Positions 16,669 to 25,151 of a stretch of 64,000 bases of DNA are shown here, piece after piece. The translations under genes were made by a program, and so were the position numbers. How positions within the stretch are numbered: the first letter of the stretch is position 1; each line of letters begins with the position of its first letter. Under the pieces are notes generated by a model. It made no database searches, was not told where the DNA came from, and was given only the letters and a program-made list of their open reading frames with translations. The stretch comes from Pseudomonadota bacterium (GTDB lineage: Bacteria > Pseudomonadota > Gammaproteobacteria > Burkholderiales > Burkholderiaceae_F). The stretch is from positions 310,001-374,000 of the forward strand of contig JAKOQB010000005.1 of assembly GCA_029778535.1 (NCBI GenBank), read 5' to 3'.

Positions 16669-18588
16669 GTGTGCGGAATCGTTGCCATCGCAGGGCTGCC
16701 TCCTTCGCCGGAGCGCGCGTTCCGGCTGCGCGCGATGGCGGCCGCGATCGCGCATCGGGGCCCGGACAGCGACGGCTTCTTCGAGAGTGAACGGGTCGCG
16801 TTCGGCTTTCGCCGGCTCGCGATTCTCGATCTGTCCGCGGCGGGCAATCAGCCGATGTCGACCGACGATGCCGAACTGACGATCGTCTTCAACGGCGAGA
16901 TCTACAACTTCGTGGAGCTACGTTCCGAGCTGGAGGCGCTCGGACATCGATTCCGCTCGAAGAGCGACACCGAAGTCCTGCTGCATTCGTATCGACAGTG
17001 GGGTCCCGATTGCGTCGCTCGTCTGAACGGGATGTGGAGCTTCCTCATCTACGATCGCACGAAGCGCCTGTTGGTGGGGTCGAGAGACCGCTTCGGCATC
17101 AAGCCGCTGTTCTCGGCGCGCACTGAACAGGGCTGGCTCTTCGCTTCGGAGATCAAGGCACTGCACGGGTCCGGCTACATCGCGGCTGTGCCCAACTGGC
17201 CGACGATCGCCGATTTTCTCGCCTATGACAGGCTGGACGAGTCGGAGGCGACTTTCTACTCCGGCGTTCGCAGCGTGCCGGCGGCGACATGGTTTGAGCT
17301 CGCCGCGGATGGCGACTATCGCGAGCGCCGCTTCTGGAATCCGCCTTCGCCGGAGGAAACGACGGTAACGCCGGATGCGCCGGCGCAATTCGCGGCGCTG
17401 TTCGACGACGCCATCCGCCTGCACCGGCGCAGCGACGTGCCGCTGGCCGTGCATCTGTCGGGCGGACTCGACTCGACGTCGATCCTCTGTGCGCTCGGAC
17501 GCAATCGATCCGGCGCCGGCGAGCCACTGACCGCGCTGTCGTTCATGTCCGAGGCATTCGACGAAAGGCGTTACATCGCGGACACGATCGGCGCGACCGG
17601 CACGGATTTGAGGCCGCTTGCGCGCAGCCCGAAACAGCTCTGGGACCTGCTGGGATCGGCGCTCGCCGCCCACGACGAACCGTTTCATTCGATGGTCCCG
17701 CTCGTCAACTACGCGTTGATGCAGGAAACGCGATCGCAGGGAATCAAGGTCGTACTGAACGGCCAGGGCGCCGACGAAACGCTCGCCGGCTATCCGTCGT
17801 ACTTCGCCGGCCTGTGGCACGAGCTGCTGCGCAGTGGCCGGATCGCGCAGGCGATCGGCCAGATGGTGCGCTTTGCGAACGCGAACGGACGACGGTCGGC
17901 GCAAGTGATCGGGACACAGCTCGCGTTCACGATGCGTGCCTTGCTCGGCAGCAACAACTGGTACCGGCAGCTCGCCGCAAGATTCGCGACCACGCCAGGT
18001 CGGCGCTGGGCGACGCCGGAACTCGCGCAGATGGCGCCCCGGCGGACGCCCGAGTCGTGGGACGTCGGGCTGAAGGACCAGCTCGTACGCTCGATCCAAG
18101 GCGCGCCATTGCCGCTGTATCTGCGTGTCGAGGATCGCAGCTCGATGGCGAATTCGGTGGAATCGCGCGTGCCGTTCCTGGACTACCGACTGGTTGAGTT
18201 CGCGCTGCGGTTGCCGAGCACCGAGCTGATGGACGGCGGCTGGAACAAATGGCTGCTGCGGCGGGCAATGCAGGGACGCATCCCCGAATCCGTCCGACTG
18301 CGCCCCGACAAGATGGGGTTTCCGTTGCCGCTGGCACAGTGGCTGCGCGGACCGTTGTGGAGCGACGTGCAGGACTTGCTGCTGCACGGGGTGGCAAGGC
18401 ACCGCGAGCTGTTCGACGCGGCGGTGGTGGACCAGGACCTCGCCGCCTTTGGACGCGGCGACGATGCGCCGGCCATGAAGATGTTCACGGCGGCGCAATT
18501 CGTCGTCTGGTGGGAACGCGTGCTCAAGGGGCGCAGCGCATTGCCTGTGCGACAGTGGGACGCGCAGGCCATCCTGAGCGCGCGTTAA
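16669..18588 (+). CDS. asnB: Asparagine synthase (glutamine-hydrolysing), exosortase-locus type
   Basis: The GTG at 16669 is the start because it is followed immediately by TGC, so removal of the initiator Met leaves the catalytic cysteine of the Ntn glutaminase at position 1 (CGIVAIAGL). A GAGAAAAGGG sequence lies 8 bases upstream. The glutaminase domain keeps IAHRGPDSDGF and FNGEIYNF. The synthetase domain has HLSGGLDSTS, NGQGADETLAGY and an ENS-type C-terminal block around RPDKMGFPLP. With 639 residues it has full length. The family forms an amide from a carboxylate using glutamine and ATP. In polysaccharide loci it is thought to amidate uronic acids or other acids rather than make asparagine (inference). 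Confidence 0.9.
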   Translation: MCGIVAIAGLPPSPERAFRLRAMAAAIAHRGPDSDGFFESERVAFGFRRLAILDLSAAGNQPMSTDDAELTIVFNGEIYNFVELRSELEALGHRFRSKSDTEVLLHSYRQWGPDCVARLNGMWSFLIYDRTKRLLVGSRDRFGIKPLFSARTEQGWLFASEIKALHGSGYIAAVPNWPTIADFLAYDRLDESEATFYSGVRSVPAATWFELAADGDYRERRFWNPPSPEETTVTPDAPAQFAALFDDAIRLHRRSDVPLAVHLSGGLDSTSILCALGRNRSGAGEPLTALSFMSEAFDERRYIADTIGATGTDLRPLARSPKQLWDLLGSALAAHDEPFHSMVPLVNYALMQETRSQGIKVVLNGQGADETLAGYPSYFAGLWHELLRSGRIAQAIGQMVRFANANGRRSAQVIGTQLAFTMRALLGSNNWYRQLAARFATTPGRRWATPELAQMAPRRTPESWDVGLKDQLVRSIQGAPLPLYLRVEDRSSMANSVESRVPFLDYRLVEFALRLPSTELMDGGWNKWLLRRAMQGRIPESVRLRPDKMGFPLPLAQWLRGPLWSDVQDLLLHGVARHRELFDAAVVDQDLAAFGRGDDAPAMKMFTAAQFVVWWERVLKGRSALPVRQWDAQAILSAR

Positions 18589-18748
18589 GGCGGCGAACGA
18601 CGCGACAATGCCCGCGCTTTCCGCCGCTGCGCCGTTACCTTTCGTCGGGCAGCTTCACCCGTTTCGCACCGCGGGGCCCTGCGGGCGCTTCGATCGGGCA
18701 GCAAGGTTTGTCATAGTCCCGCCCTCGCACCGAGAAAGCCACGCCTCC

Positions 18749-18754
18749 TAGAAT
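18749..18754 (+). promoter_or_regulatory. Possible -10 element upstream of the 18809 gene
   Basis: TAGAAT at 18749-18754 lies in the 220-base gap between asnB and the toroid protein. No good -35 hexamer is seen at the right distance, so this is only a weak candidate. Confidence 0.2.
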
Positions 18755-18808
18755 GATTGCGTCAATACGCGTTTGCTTTCAGGCTCCGGTGCGCAGTCAG
18801 GTCGATTG

Positions 18809-19996
18809 GTGAAGAGCACTTACTGGCGGCTGACCCGCGAAAGCAGAGACTGGCTGCGCTGGCCGGCAGCGGCTCTTGCCGAACGGCGCTTCGATCGCCT
18901 GGGTCGGATTGACGGCGATCCCGACTCGGAGCGCGTGCTCTCGGAAGCGATCGACTGGCTGCTGCGCGCGCAGGACAACTCCGCGTCGGCCGACGGCGGC
19001 GTCGCGCGCGACTTCAGCCTCATCCACGGCTGGTCCACGTCGTATCCGGAGACGACCGGATACATCATTCCGACGCTGCTCGACTACGCGCAGCGCAGCG
19101 GCCGTGCCGAGATCCGCGCGCGTGCGCGGCGCATGGTCGACTGGCTGGTGAGCATCCAGTTGCCCTGCGGCGGCTTCCAGGGCGGCCGGATCGATTCGCG
19201 GCCGGTCGTGCCGGTCACGTTCAATACGGGACAGATCCTGCTCGGACTGGCGGCGGCCGAGCGGCATTTCGGCGCATATCGCGACGCGATGCGACGCGCC
19301 GCCGATTGGCTGGTCGCGAGCCAGGACGCGGACGGCTGCTGGCGTCGTCACCCGACGCCGTTCGCGACGTCCGGCGAGAAGGCCTACGAGACCCACGTTG
19401 CGTGGGGCCTGCTCGAAGCGGCCCGCCTGGAGCCGGGCCGCGGCTACGAGACCGCCGCGCTCGCCAACGTGCGCTGGGCGCTGCGGTCGCAGCGGAACAA
19501 CGGCTGGTTCGACAACTGCTGCCTCGACGATGCGTCGAAACCGCTGACCCATACGATCGGTTACGCGCTGCGCGGGGTGATCGAGGCGTATGGGTTCAGC
19601 GGCGATGCGGATCTCCTCGCTGCCTCCCGGCGCACCGCGGACGGATTGATATCCGCGCTGCGCGATGACGGCCGCATTCCCGGCCTGCTGCTGCCCGACT
19701 GGTCGGCCGGGGCGCGCTGGGTCTGCCTGACGGGCAACGTCCAGATCGCGTATTGCTGGCTCAAGCTGTTCGAGTACACGCGCGACGATCGCTATGCCGC
19801 CGCCGCGGCGAAAGCAAACGATTTCGTTCGGCGCACGGTGCGGGTCGAAGGCGTGCCCGAGGTGCGCGGCGGCGTCAAGGGATCGTATCCCGCGAGCGGC
19901 GCCTATGGCCGCTACGAGTACCTGAGCTGGGCCGCCAAGTTTCTCGCCGACAGCCTGATGCTCGAGTCGGACCTCCTTCATCGCGCGGCGGAGTAG
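18809..19996 (+). CDS. Alpha/alpha-toroid (six-hairpin) protein, possible glycan-modifying enzyme
   Basis: The product has about 395 residues from the GTG at 18809; a TTG at 18773 would add 12. The sequence is a series of helical hairpins joined by glycine-rich loops such as GWSTSYPETTGYIIPTLLDY, PCGGFQGGRIDS, SQDADGCWRRH and QRNNGWFDNCC. This periodicity is typical of alpha/alpha toroids: terpene-cyclase-like folds, unsaturated uronyl hydrolases, and the C-terminal domain of glucuronyl C5-epimerases. No signal peptide is seen, so it should act in the cytoplasm. It sits between two asparagine synthases in a locus that makes uronic acids, so a sugar-modifying role is plausible but unproven. 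Exact family not recognised. Confidence 0.6.
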   Translation: MKSTYWRLTRESRDWLRWPAAALAERRFDRLGRIDGDPDSERVLSEAIDWLLRAQDNSASADGGVARDFSLIHGWSTSYPETTGYIIPTLLDYAQRSGRAEIRARARRMVDWLVSIQLPCGGFQGGRIDSRPVVPVTFNTGQILLGLAAAERHFGAYRDAMRRAADWLVASQDADGCWRRHPTPFATSGEKAYETHVAWGLLEAARLEPGRGYETAALANVRWALRSQRNNGWFDNCCLDDASKPLTHTIGYALRGVIEAYGFSGDADLLAASRRTADGLISALRDDGRIPGLLLPDWSAGARWVCLTGNVQIAYCWLKLFEYTRDDRYAAAAAKANDFVRRTVRVEGVPEVRGGVKGSYPASGAYGRYEYLSWAAKFLADSLMLESDLLHRAAE

Positions 19997-20064
19997 ATGC
20001 CAATGCATCATGGTGTTGATTTCGGCGCCGCTGCGGTCTCGCAGAGTCTCTGAGGCCCGAACGC

Positions 20065-22008
20065 GTGTGCGGCATCGCCGGCATCTTCAACCTCGCGGGC
20101 GAGCCCGCGCCGCCCGACGTGCTCGCGCGGATGATCGGATCGATTCGCCATCGTGGTCCCGATTCGACCGGGACCTGTCGCGACTCGGGCGCCGGCATCG
20201 GACTTGCGCACGCGCGCCTGAGCATCATCGACCTCGCCTCGGGCGACCAGCCGATGTCCAGCCGCGACGGGTCGCTGCGGATCGTCTTCAACGGCGAGAT
20301 CTTCAATTACATCGAACTGCGCGCCGAGCTGCAGCGCCGGGGTCGGCGCTTCGCCACCGAGTCCGATACCGAGGTCATCCTGCAGATGTACGAGGAGCAC
20401 GGCGAGGACTGCGTTGCGCACCTGAACGGCGACTGGGCCTTCGCGATCTGGGACGCGCGGCGCCGGCGCCTGTTCCTGTCACGCGACCGCGCCGGCGTGC
20501 GGCCGCTGTTCTACGTGCAGACGCCGCGCAGCTTCGTGTTCGCGTCCGAGGTCAAGGCGCTGCTGCAGCACCCGGACGTCGAGCCGGTGCTCGATGTCGA
20601 GGCGCTGGACCAGGTCTTCACGTTCTGGTGCGCGCTGCCGCCGCGGACCATGTTCAAGGGCATCCGCGAATTGCCGCCGGGGCACAGCATGCTGGTGCAG
20701 GACGGCGCCGTCCGCGTGTGGCCGCACTGGCGCATCGATTACCCGGATGCGCCTTTGAGTCTGGGCGAGCGCGATGCCGCCGCGCGGCTGCTCGAATTGC
20801 TGACCGATGCGGCGCGGATCCGGCTGCGCTCGGACGTTACGGTCGGCGCATATCTAAGCGGCGGGCTGGACTCGTCGGTCGTGACCGCGCTCGTCAACGG
20901 GATTTCCGGTGACCGGCTGCGGACCTTCTCGGTGACGTTCGAAGACGCCGAGTTCGACGAGAGCGCCTACCAGGCGGAGGTCGTCGCGCAACTGGGCACG
21001 CAGCACCAGTCGGTGCGCTGCTCGTTCGACGACATCGGCCGCGTGTTCCCGGATGTGATCTGGCACGCGGAGAAACCGATCCTGCGTACCGCGCCCGCAC
21101 CGCTGTATGTGCTGTCCGGCCTCGTGCGCGATGCCGGCTACAAGGTCGTGCTGACGGGGGAGGGCGCCGACGAATTCCTCGGCGGCTACGACATCTTCAA
21201 GGAAGCGATGATCCGCCGCTTCTGGGCGCGCAACCTCGATTCGCGCTGGCGGCCGTTGCTGCTCAAGCGCCTTTATCCCTACCTGCCCAACCTGCAGGCG
21301 CAGTCGGACGCGTATCGCCGGCGCTTCTTTCACGTCGATGGCGCCGAACTGAACAGTCCCTTCTTCTCCCATCTGCCGCGCTGGGAGCTGACCGCGAAGC
21401 TGAAATCGTTTCTGTCGGCCGACGTTCAGCGCGAACTCGCCGGCCGCGACGCGTATCGCGCCGCCGAGGCGATGCTGCCCGAGCGCTTTGCGGGCTGGGA
21501 CGCGCTGGCGCAGGCGCAGTTTCTGGAAGGCGCGATGCTGCTGCCCGGCTACATCCTGTCGTCGCAAGGCGACCGCATGGCGATGGCGCATTCGGTCGAG
21601 GGCCGCTTCCCGTTCCTCGATCATCGCGTGATCGAATTCGCGAGCAGCCTCGCGCCGCGCCTCAGACTGCGCACGCTGAACGAGAAGTACATCCTGAAGC
21701 GCGCGGCCGGCCACCTGGTGCCTGCGTCGGTGCGCAAGCGGCCGAAGCAGCCTTACCGTGCGCCTGACAGCGCGAGCTTCTTCGACAGCGCGCGGCAGCG
21801 CGCGCGCTGCGGCTACGTGGACGAATTGCTTTCGCCCGCCAACGTGCGGAAGATCGGGCTGTTCAACCCGGTCGCGGTGCAGAAGCTCGCGGACAAGGCG
21901 CGGCAGGGCAACGTGATCGGCGCCCGGGACAACATGGCGCTGGTCGGCATACTGTCGACGCAGATTTTCGCGCACCGATTCATGTCCCGTTCAGGAGGGT
22001 GGAGCTGA
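20065..22008 (+). CDS. asnB: Asparagine synthase (glutamine-hydrolysing), second intact copy
   Basis: The GTG at 20065 followed by TGC places the glutaminase cysteine at position 2 (MCGIAGIFNLAG). IRHRGPDSTGTC and FNGEIFNYIELR complete the glutaminase site. The ATP-pyrophosphatase loop is YLSGGLDSS, and TGEGADEFLGGY plus KRPKQPYRAPD follow in the synthetase domain. At 647 residues it is complete. The last bases overlap the start of the acyl-carrier-protein gene at 22008 (TGATG), which ties this amidotransferase directly to carrier-bound chemistry. The likely role is amidation of an acid, perhaps a carrier-bound or sugar carboxylate (inference). Confidence 0.9.
   Translation: MCGIAGIFNLAGEPAPPDVLARMIGSIRHRGPDSTGTCRDSGAGIGLAHARLSIIDLASGDQPMSSRDGSLRIVFNGEIFNYIELRAELQRRGRRFATESDTEVILQMYEEHGEDCVAHLNGDWAFAIWDARRRRLFLSRDRAGVRPLFYVQTPRSFVFASEVKALLQHPDVEPVLDVEALDQVFTFWCALPPRTMFKGIRELPPGHSMLVQDGAVRVWPHWRIDYPDAPLSLGERDAAARLLELLTDAARIRLRSDVTVGAYLSGGLDSSVVTALVNGISGDRLRTFSVTFEDAEFDESAYQAEVVAQLGTQHQSVRCSFDDIGRVFPDVIWHAEKPILRTAPAPLYVLSGLVRDAGYKVVLTGEGADEFLGGYDIFKEAMIRRFWARNLDSRWRPLLLKRLYPYLPNLQAQSDAYRRRFFHVDGAELNSPFFSHLPRWELTAKLKSFLSADVQRELAGRDAYRAAEAMLPERFAGWDALAQAQFLEGAMLLPGYILSSQGDRMAMAHSVEGRFPFLDHRVIEFASSLAPRLRLRTLNEKYILKRAAGHLVPASVRKRPKQPYRAPDSASFFDSARQRARCGYVDELLSPANVRKIGLFNPVAVQKLADKARQGNVIGARDNMALVGILSTQIFAHRFMSRSGGWS
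21993..21998 (+). promoter_or_regulatory. Ribosome binding site that sets the carrier-protein start at 22008
   Basis: AGGAGG at 21993-21998 lies 9 bases before ATG 22008 but directly abuts the in-frame GTG at 21999. The spacing therefore favours the ATG. Confidence 0.75.
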
Positions 22009-22262
22009 TGCAGGCAGTCGAGCAGGAAATCCGGAAGTTCATCGTCGACAACCTCCTCTTTGGCGAAGAGGACCATGCGCTCGACGGCGACGATTCCTTC
22101 CTCGAGCGCGGCATCATCGATTCCACCGGCGTGCTCGAACTGGTCGCGTTCGTCGAAGGCAAGTTCGGCATCAAGGTCAAGGACGCCGAGCTGATTCCCG
22201 ACAACCTCGACACCGTCAACAATCTGGTCCGCTTCATCGGGCGCAAGACCGGCGCGGCCTGA
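22008..22262 (+). CDS. Acyl carrier protein (first of two)
   Basis: This small acidic four-helix protein of 84 residues has the phosphopantetheine attachment serine S39 in the motif IIDSTGVLELV. Loss of the common DSL leucine (here DST) is tolerated in stand-alone carrier proteins of adenylation systems. The ATG at 22008 overlaps the asparagine-synthase stop. The AMP ligase at 22273 starts 10 bases after the stop, a pairing typical of loading by acyl-AMP. It probably carries an acyl or amino-acyl thioester in the cytoplasm. Activation needs a phosphopantetheinyl transferase, which is not in the window. Confidence 0.88.
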   Translation: MQAVEQEIRKFIVDNLLFGEEDHALDGDDSFLERGIIDSTGVLELVAFVEGKFGIKVKDAELIPDNLDTVNNLVRFIGRKTGAA

Positions 22263-22272
22263 GGATCCCTTC

Positions 22273-23835
22273 GTGCAGGTCGAATCCTTTCTGGAGCTGA
22301 GCAGCGCGCGGTGCCCCGACAAGACCGCGCTCGTCTGCGGCGCGCAGCGGCTGACCTATCGCGAACTCGAGCAGCAGTGCAATCGCGCGGCGCACGCGCT
22401 GATCGCTCTCGGGGTCACTCGCGGCGACCGCGTCGCCGTGTGTCTGGAGAATTCGGTCGAAGCGGTCGTTTCGATCTTCGCGATCCTGAAGGCCGGCGCC
22501 GTGTTCGTGATGGTCAACCCGACCACGAAGGCGGAGAAGCTCGCCTTCATCCTGAGCAACGCCGATGCACGGCTGCTGGTCGCGCATCCGCAGAAGCTGC
22601 AGGGCCTCGGCGGTCCGGACGCTCCGGTGCACGCGCAGACAACGGCGCTCGTCGTCGGCCGGCAACGCGCGGGGACGGATTCGTTCGTGATCCGCGCGGT
22701 CGCGTGGGACGAGCAGCTGGCGCAGCACGCGCATCGCATCGAGCCGCCCGCCAAGCGCTGCATCGACATCGATCTGGCCGCGCTGATTTACACGTCCGGA
22801 TCGACCGGCAATCCCAAGGGTGTGATGCTCACGCACCTGAATATGGTCGCCGCGGCGACGTCGATCACGACGTATCTCGAGAACCGTCCCGACGACATCA
22901 TCCTGAACGTGCTGCCGCTGTCGTTCGACTATGGCCTGTACCAGGTCCTGATGGCGCTGAAGATCGCCGGCACGATCGTGCTGGAGAAGTCGTTCACGTA
23001 TCCCCATGCGGTGATGCAGCGGCTGACCGACGAGCGCGTGACCGGCTTTCCGATCGTGCCGACGATGTCGGCGATCCTGCTGCAGATGGACCTGTCGCAG
23101 TACCGGCTGCCGAACCTGCGCTACCTCACCAACACCGGGGCGGCGCTGCCGACCGATCACATCGTCCGGCTGCGGCAGGCGTTTCCGCACGTCCGGCTGT
23201 ACTCGATGTTTGGCCTGACCGAGTGCAAGCGCGTGTCGTATCTGCCGCCCGAGGAGCTGGACCGCCGGCCGTCGTCGGTCGGCAAGGCGATGCCGAACGT
23301 GGAGGTCTATGTCGTCGACGAGCAGGGCCGGCGGCTGCCGCCCGGCGCGACCGGCGAACTCGTGGTGCGCGGCTCGAACGTGATGCGCGGCTATTGGAAA
23401 CAGCCCGAGGAAACCGATCGCATGCTGCGGCCCGGCCCCGTGCCGGGCGAGCGCGTGCTGTACACGGGCGACCTCTTTCGGATGGACGAGGACGGGTTCC
23501 TCTACTGGGTCGGCCGCCGCGACGACATCATCAAGAGCCGCGGCGAGAAGGTGAGCCCGAAGGAGATCGAGGACGTGCTGTACAGGTTGCCGGGCGTGGC
23601 GATGGCCGCCGTGATCGGCGTGTCCGACCCGGTGCTTGGGCAGGCCGTCAAGGCCGTGATCAGCCGCCGCGACGGAGCCGCGCTGACCGAGCAGGAGGTG
23701 CTCAAGCACTGCGCGCAGCACCTGGAAGACTTCATGGTGCCGAAGTTCGTCGAGTTCCGCGCCGACATGCCGCGCACGACGAGTGGCAAGATTGATCGGA
23801 GGCAGCTCAAGCAGGAGAGCGAGGCGGGGCGATGA
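22273..23835 (+). CDS. AMP-forming acyl-CoA/acyl-ACP ligase, exosortase A-associated type
   Basis: This 520-residue adenylating enzyme starts at the GTG at 22273, preceded by GAGGA. The core motifs are LIYTSGSTGNPKGV (P-loop A3), YSMFGLTECK (A5), LYTGDLFRMDEDGF (A7), GRRDDIIKSRGEKVSP (A8) and TTSGKIDRRQLK with the catalytic lysine near the end (A10). The family makes acyl-AMP and transfers the acyl group to CoA or a carrier-protein thiol. Its position directly after a carrier-protein gene suggests that carrier as acceptor. A related ligase is known from exosortase A loci. The carboxylate specificity is not readable. It is followed by 292 bases of dispersed repeats before the next gene. Confidence 0.9.
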   Translation: MQVESFLELSSARCPDKTALVCGAQRLTYRELEQQCNRAAHALIALGVTRGDRVAVCLENSVEAVVSIFAILKAGAVFVMVNPTTKAEKLAFILSNADARLLVAHPQKLQGLGGPDAPVHAQTTALVVGRQRAGTDSFVIRAVAWDEQLAQHAHRIEPPAKRCIDIDLAALIYTSGSTGNPKGVMLTHLNMVAAATSITTYLENRPDDIILNVLPLSFDYGLYQVLMALKIAGTIVLEKSFTYPHAVMQRLTDERVTGFPIVPTMSAILLQMDLSQYRLPNLRYLTNTGAALPTDHIVRLRQAFPHVRLYSMFGLTECKRVSYLPPEELDRRPSSVGKAMPNVEVYVVDEQGRRLPPGATGELVVRGSNVMRGYWKQPEETDRMLRPGPVPGERVLYTGDLFRMDEDGFLYWVGRRDDIIKSRGEKVSPKEIEDVLYRLPGVAMAAVIGVSDPVLGQAVKAVISRRDGAALTEQEVLKHCAQHLEDFMVPKFVEFRADMPRTTSGKIDRRQLKQESEAGR

Positions 23836-23844
23836 AGCGCGAGT

Positions 23845-24110
23845 CGTCGCCCCGGCGGAGGCCGGGGCCCAAGTCGGTGGACGATGAAATTGGGTCCCGG
23901 CCTGCGCCGGGACGACGTTCGCAGTGTCTGCGGCCTGGACGCTCCAAGCCGCTGTGTCTTGCTTTGCGCCTGCGTGGGAATGACAGCGGGGCGCATCGGC
24001 GATTGGCAACTTGCGTCATGCCCGCGCGCGATCGTGGTCGAGGGCTGGCTCCAGCGGGCATCCAGTCCCATGCAGCAAAGACGCTGGATTCCCGACTGCG
24101 CGGGAATGTC
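23845..24110 (+). repeat. Cluster of dispersed palindromic repeats between two cassette genes
   Basis: The whole 292-base gap (23836-24127) is repeat-like. Arm 23845-23872 and arm 23890-23917 are inverted copies of each other, matching at 25 of 28 positions, and each arm is itself palindromic around a CCCCGG/CCGGGG core. A second unit has GTCATGCCCGC near 24014 and GCGGGCATCCAG at 24054-24065. A third reads CTGGATTCCCG to CGGGAATGTC at 24084-24110. These forms recall short intergenic repeats common in beta- and gammaproteobacteria. They carry no gene and could fold strongly in RNA, separating expression of the two halves of the cassette. Confidence 0.75.
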
Positions 24111-24127
24111 GCTGCGGTGGCGTGGAC

Positions 24128-25123
24128 ATGAACGCTGGCGCCGCGTTTTCGGCGGAAGTGCTTCGGCTCGACGCCGCAGCGGAAGTCGAGCGCATCTGCG
24201 CGTCGATCTGCACCGGCCTGCTGAAGGAACTGCGGCGCAAGGGCGTGGTGCTCGGACTGTCCGGCGGAATCGACAGCAGCGTGGTCGCGGCGCTCTGCGC
24301 GCGCTCGCTCGGCGCCGATCGCGTGCTGGCGCTGCTGATGCCGGAGCGCGATTCCGCGGCGGAGAGCACGGCACTCGGCCGCCGCGTGGCCGACCACCTC
24401 GGCATCGAAACCGTGGTCGAGGACATCACCGCCACGCTCGAGGCGGCCGGGTGCTACCGACGCCGCGACGAGATGATCCGCGAGGTGATTCCCGATTACA
24501 CGTCCGAGTACAAGTGCAAGATCGTGCTGCCCGGCCTGCTCGGCGAGCCGACGTATCGGATCTTCTCCGTCGTCGCGCAGGCGCCCGACGGAACGCAGAC
24601 GACCGCGCGCCTGACGCCGCGCGCCTACCACGGCGTGGTCGCGGCGACCAACTTCAAGCAGCGCGTGCGCAAGATGTTCGAGTACTTCCACGCCGACCGG
24701 CTGAACTACGCGGTGGCCGGCACGCCGAACCGGCTCGAATACGACCAGGGCTTCTTCGTGAAGAACGGCGACGGTGCCGCGGATCTGAAGCCGATCGCGC
24801 ACCTGTACAAGACGCAGGTCTACCAGCTTGCCGAGTTTCTCGGCATCCCCGACGAGATCCGCAGCCGCCCGCCGACGACCGACACGTATTCGCTCAGCCA
24901 GTCGCAGGAGGAGTTCTACTTCTCGGTCCCGTACGACAGGATGGATCTGTGCCTGTACGGACTGAATCACGGCGTCCCCGCCGCCGACGTGGCGCAGGCC
25001 GCCGGCCTGACCGCCGCGCAGGTCGAGCACGTGTATCGCGACATCGCCGCCAAGCGCAAGGCGACCCGCTATCAGCACCTGCGGCCGCTGTTGGTAGAGC
25101 CGATCGCGGAAGTCGGCGGCTAG
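24128..25123 (+). CDS. NAD-synthase-like N-type ATP-pyrophosphatase
   Basis: The ATG at 24128 gives 331 residues. The ATP-binding loop VLGLSGGIDSSVVAALCA and the later GTPNRLEYDQGFF and NGDGAADLKPIAHLYKTQVY segments match NAD synthase (NadE), which amidates deamido-NAD via an adenylate. It has no glutaminase domain, so ammonia would be supplied by another protein or free. The family has many relatives with changed substrates in glycan and secondary-metabolite loci. Placement after an AMP ligase and carrier protein, in a locus rich in asparagine synthases, suggests a dedicated amide-forming step rather than housekeeping NAD synthesis (inference). A second copy of nadE elsewhere in the genome would support that. 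Confidence 0.85.
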   Translation: MNAGAAFSAEVLRLDAAAEVERICASICTGLLKELRRKGVVLGLSGGIDSSVVAALCARSLGADRVLALLMPERDSAAESTALGRRVADHLGIETVVEDITATLEAAGCYRRRDEMIREVIPDYTSEYKCKIVLPGLLGEPTYRIFSVVAQAPDGTQTTARLTPRAYHGVVAATNFKQRVRKMFEYFHADRLNYAVAGTPNRLEYDQGFFVKNGDGAADLKPIAHLYKTQVYQLAEFLGIPDEIRSRPPTTDTYSLSQSQEEFYFSVPYDRMDLCLYGLNHGVPAADVAQAAGLTAAQVEHVYRDIAAKRKATRYQHLRPLLVEPIAEVGG

Positions 25124-25151
25124 ACAAAGAACGCTCCGGCCGATCGCAATC

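Noticed and set aside
21999-22007. GTG at 21999 as the start of the first carrier protein
   Set aside because: It touches the AGGAGG Shine-Dalgarno sequence directly; the ATG at 22008 has correct spacing and overlaps the upstream stop.
23836-24127. Small protein gene or insertion sequence in the cassette gap
   Set aside because: Open frames there have no start context or motif and the DNA is explained by inverted dispersed repeats; no transposase or target duplication was seen.
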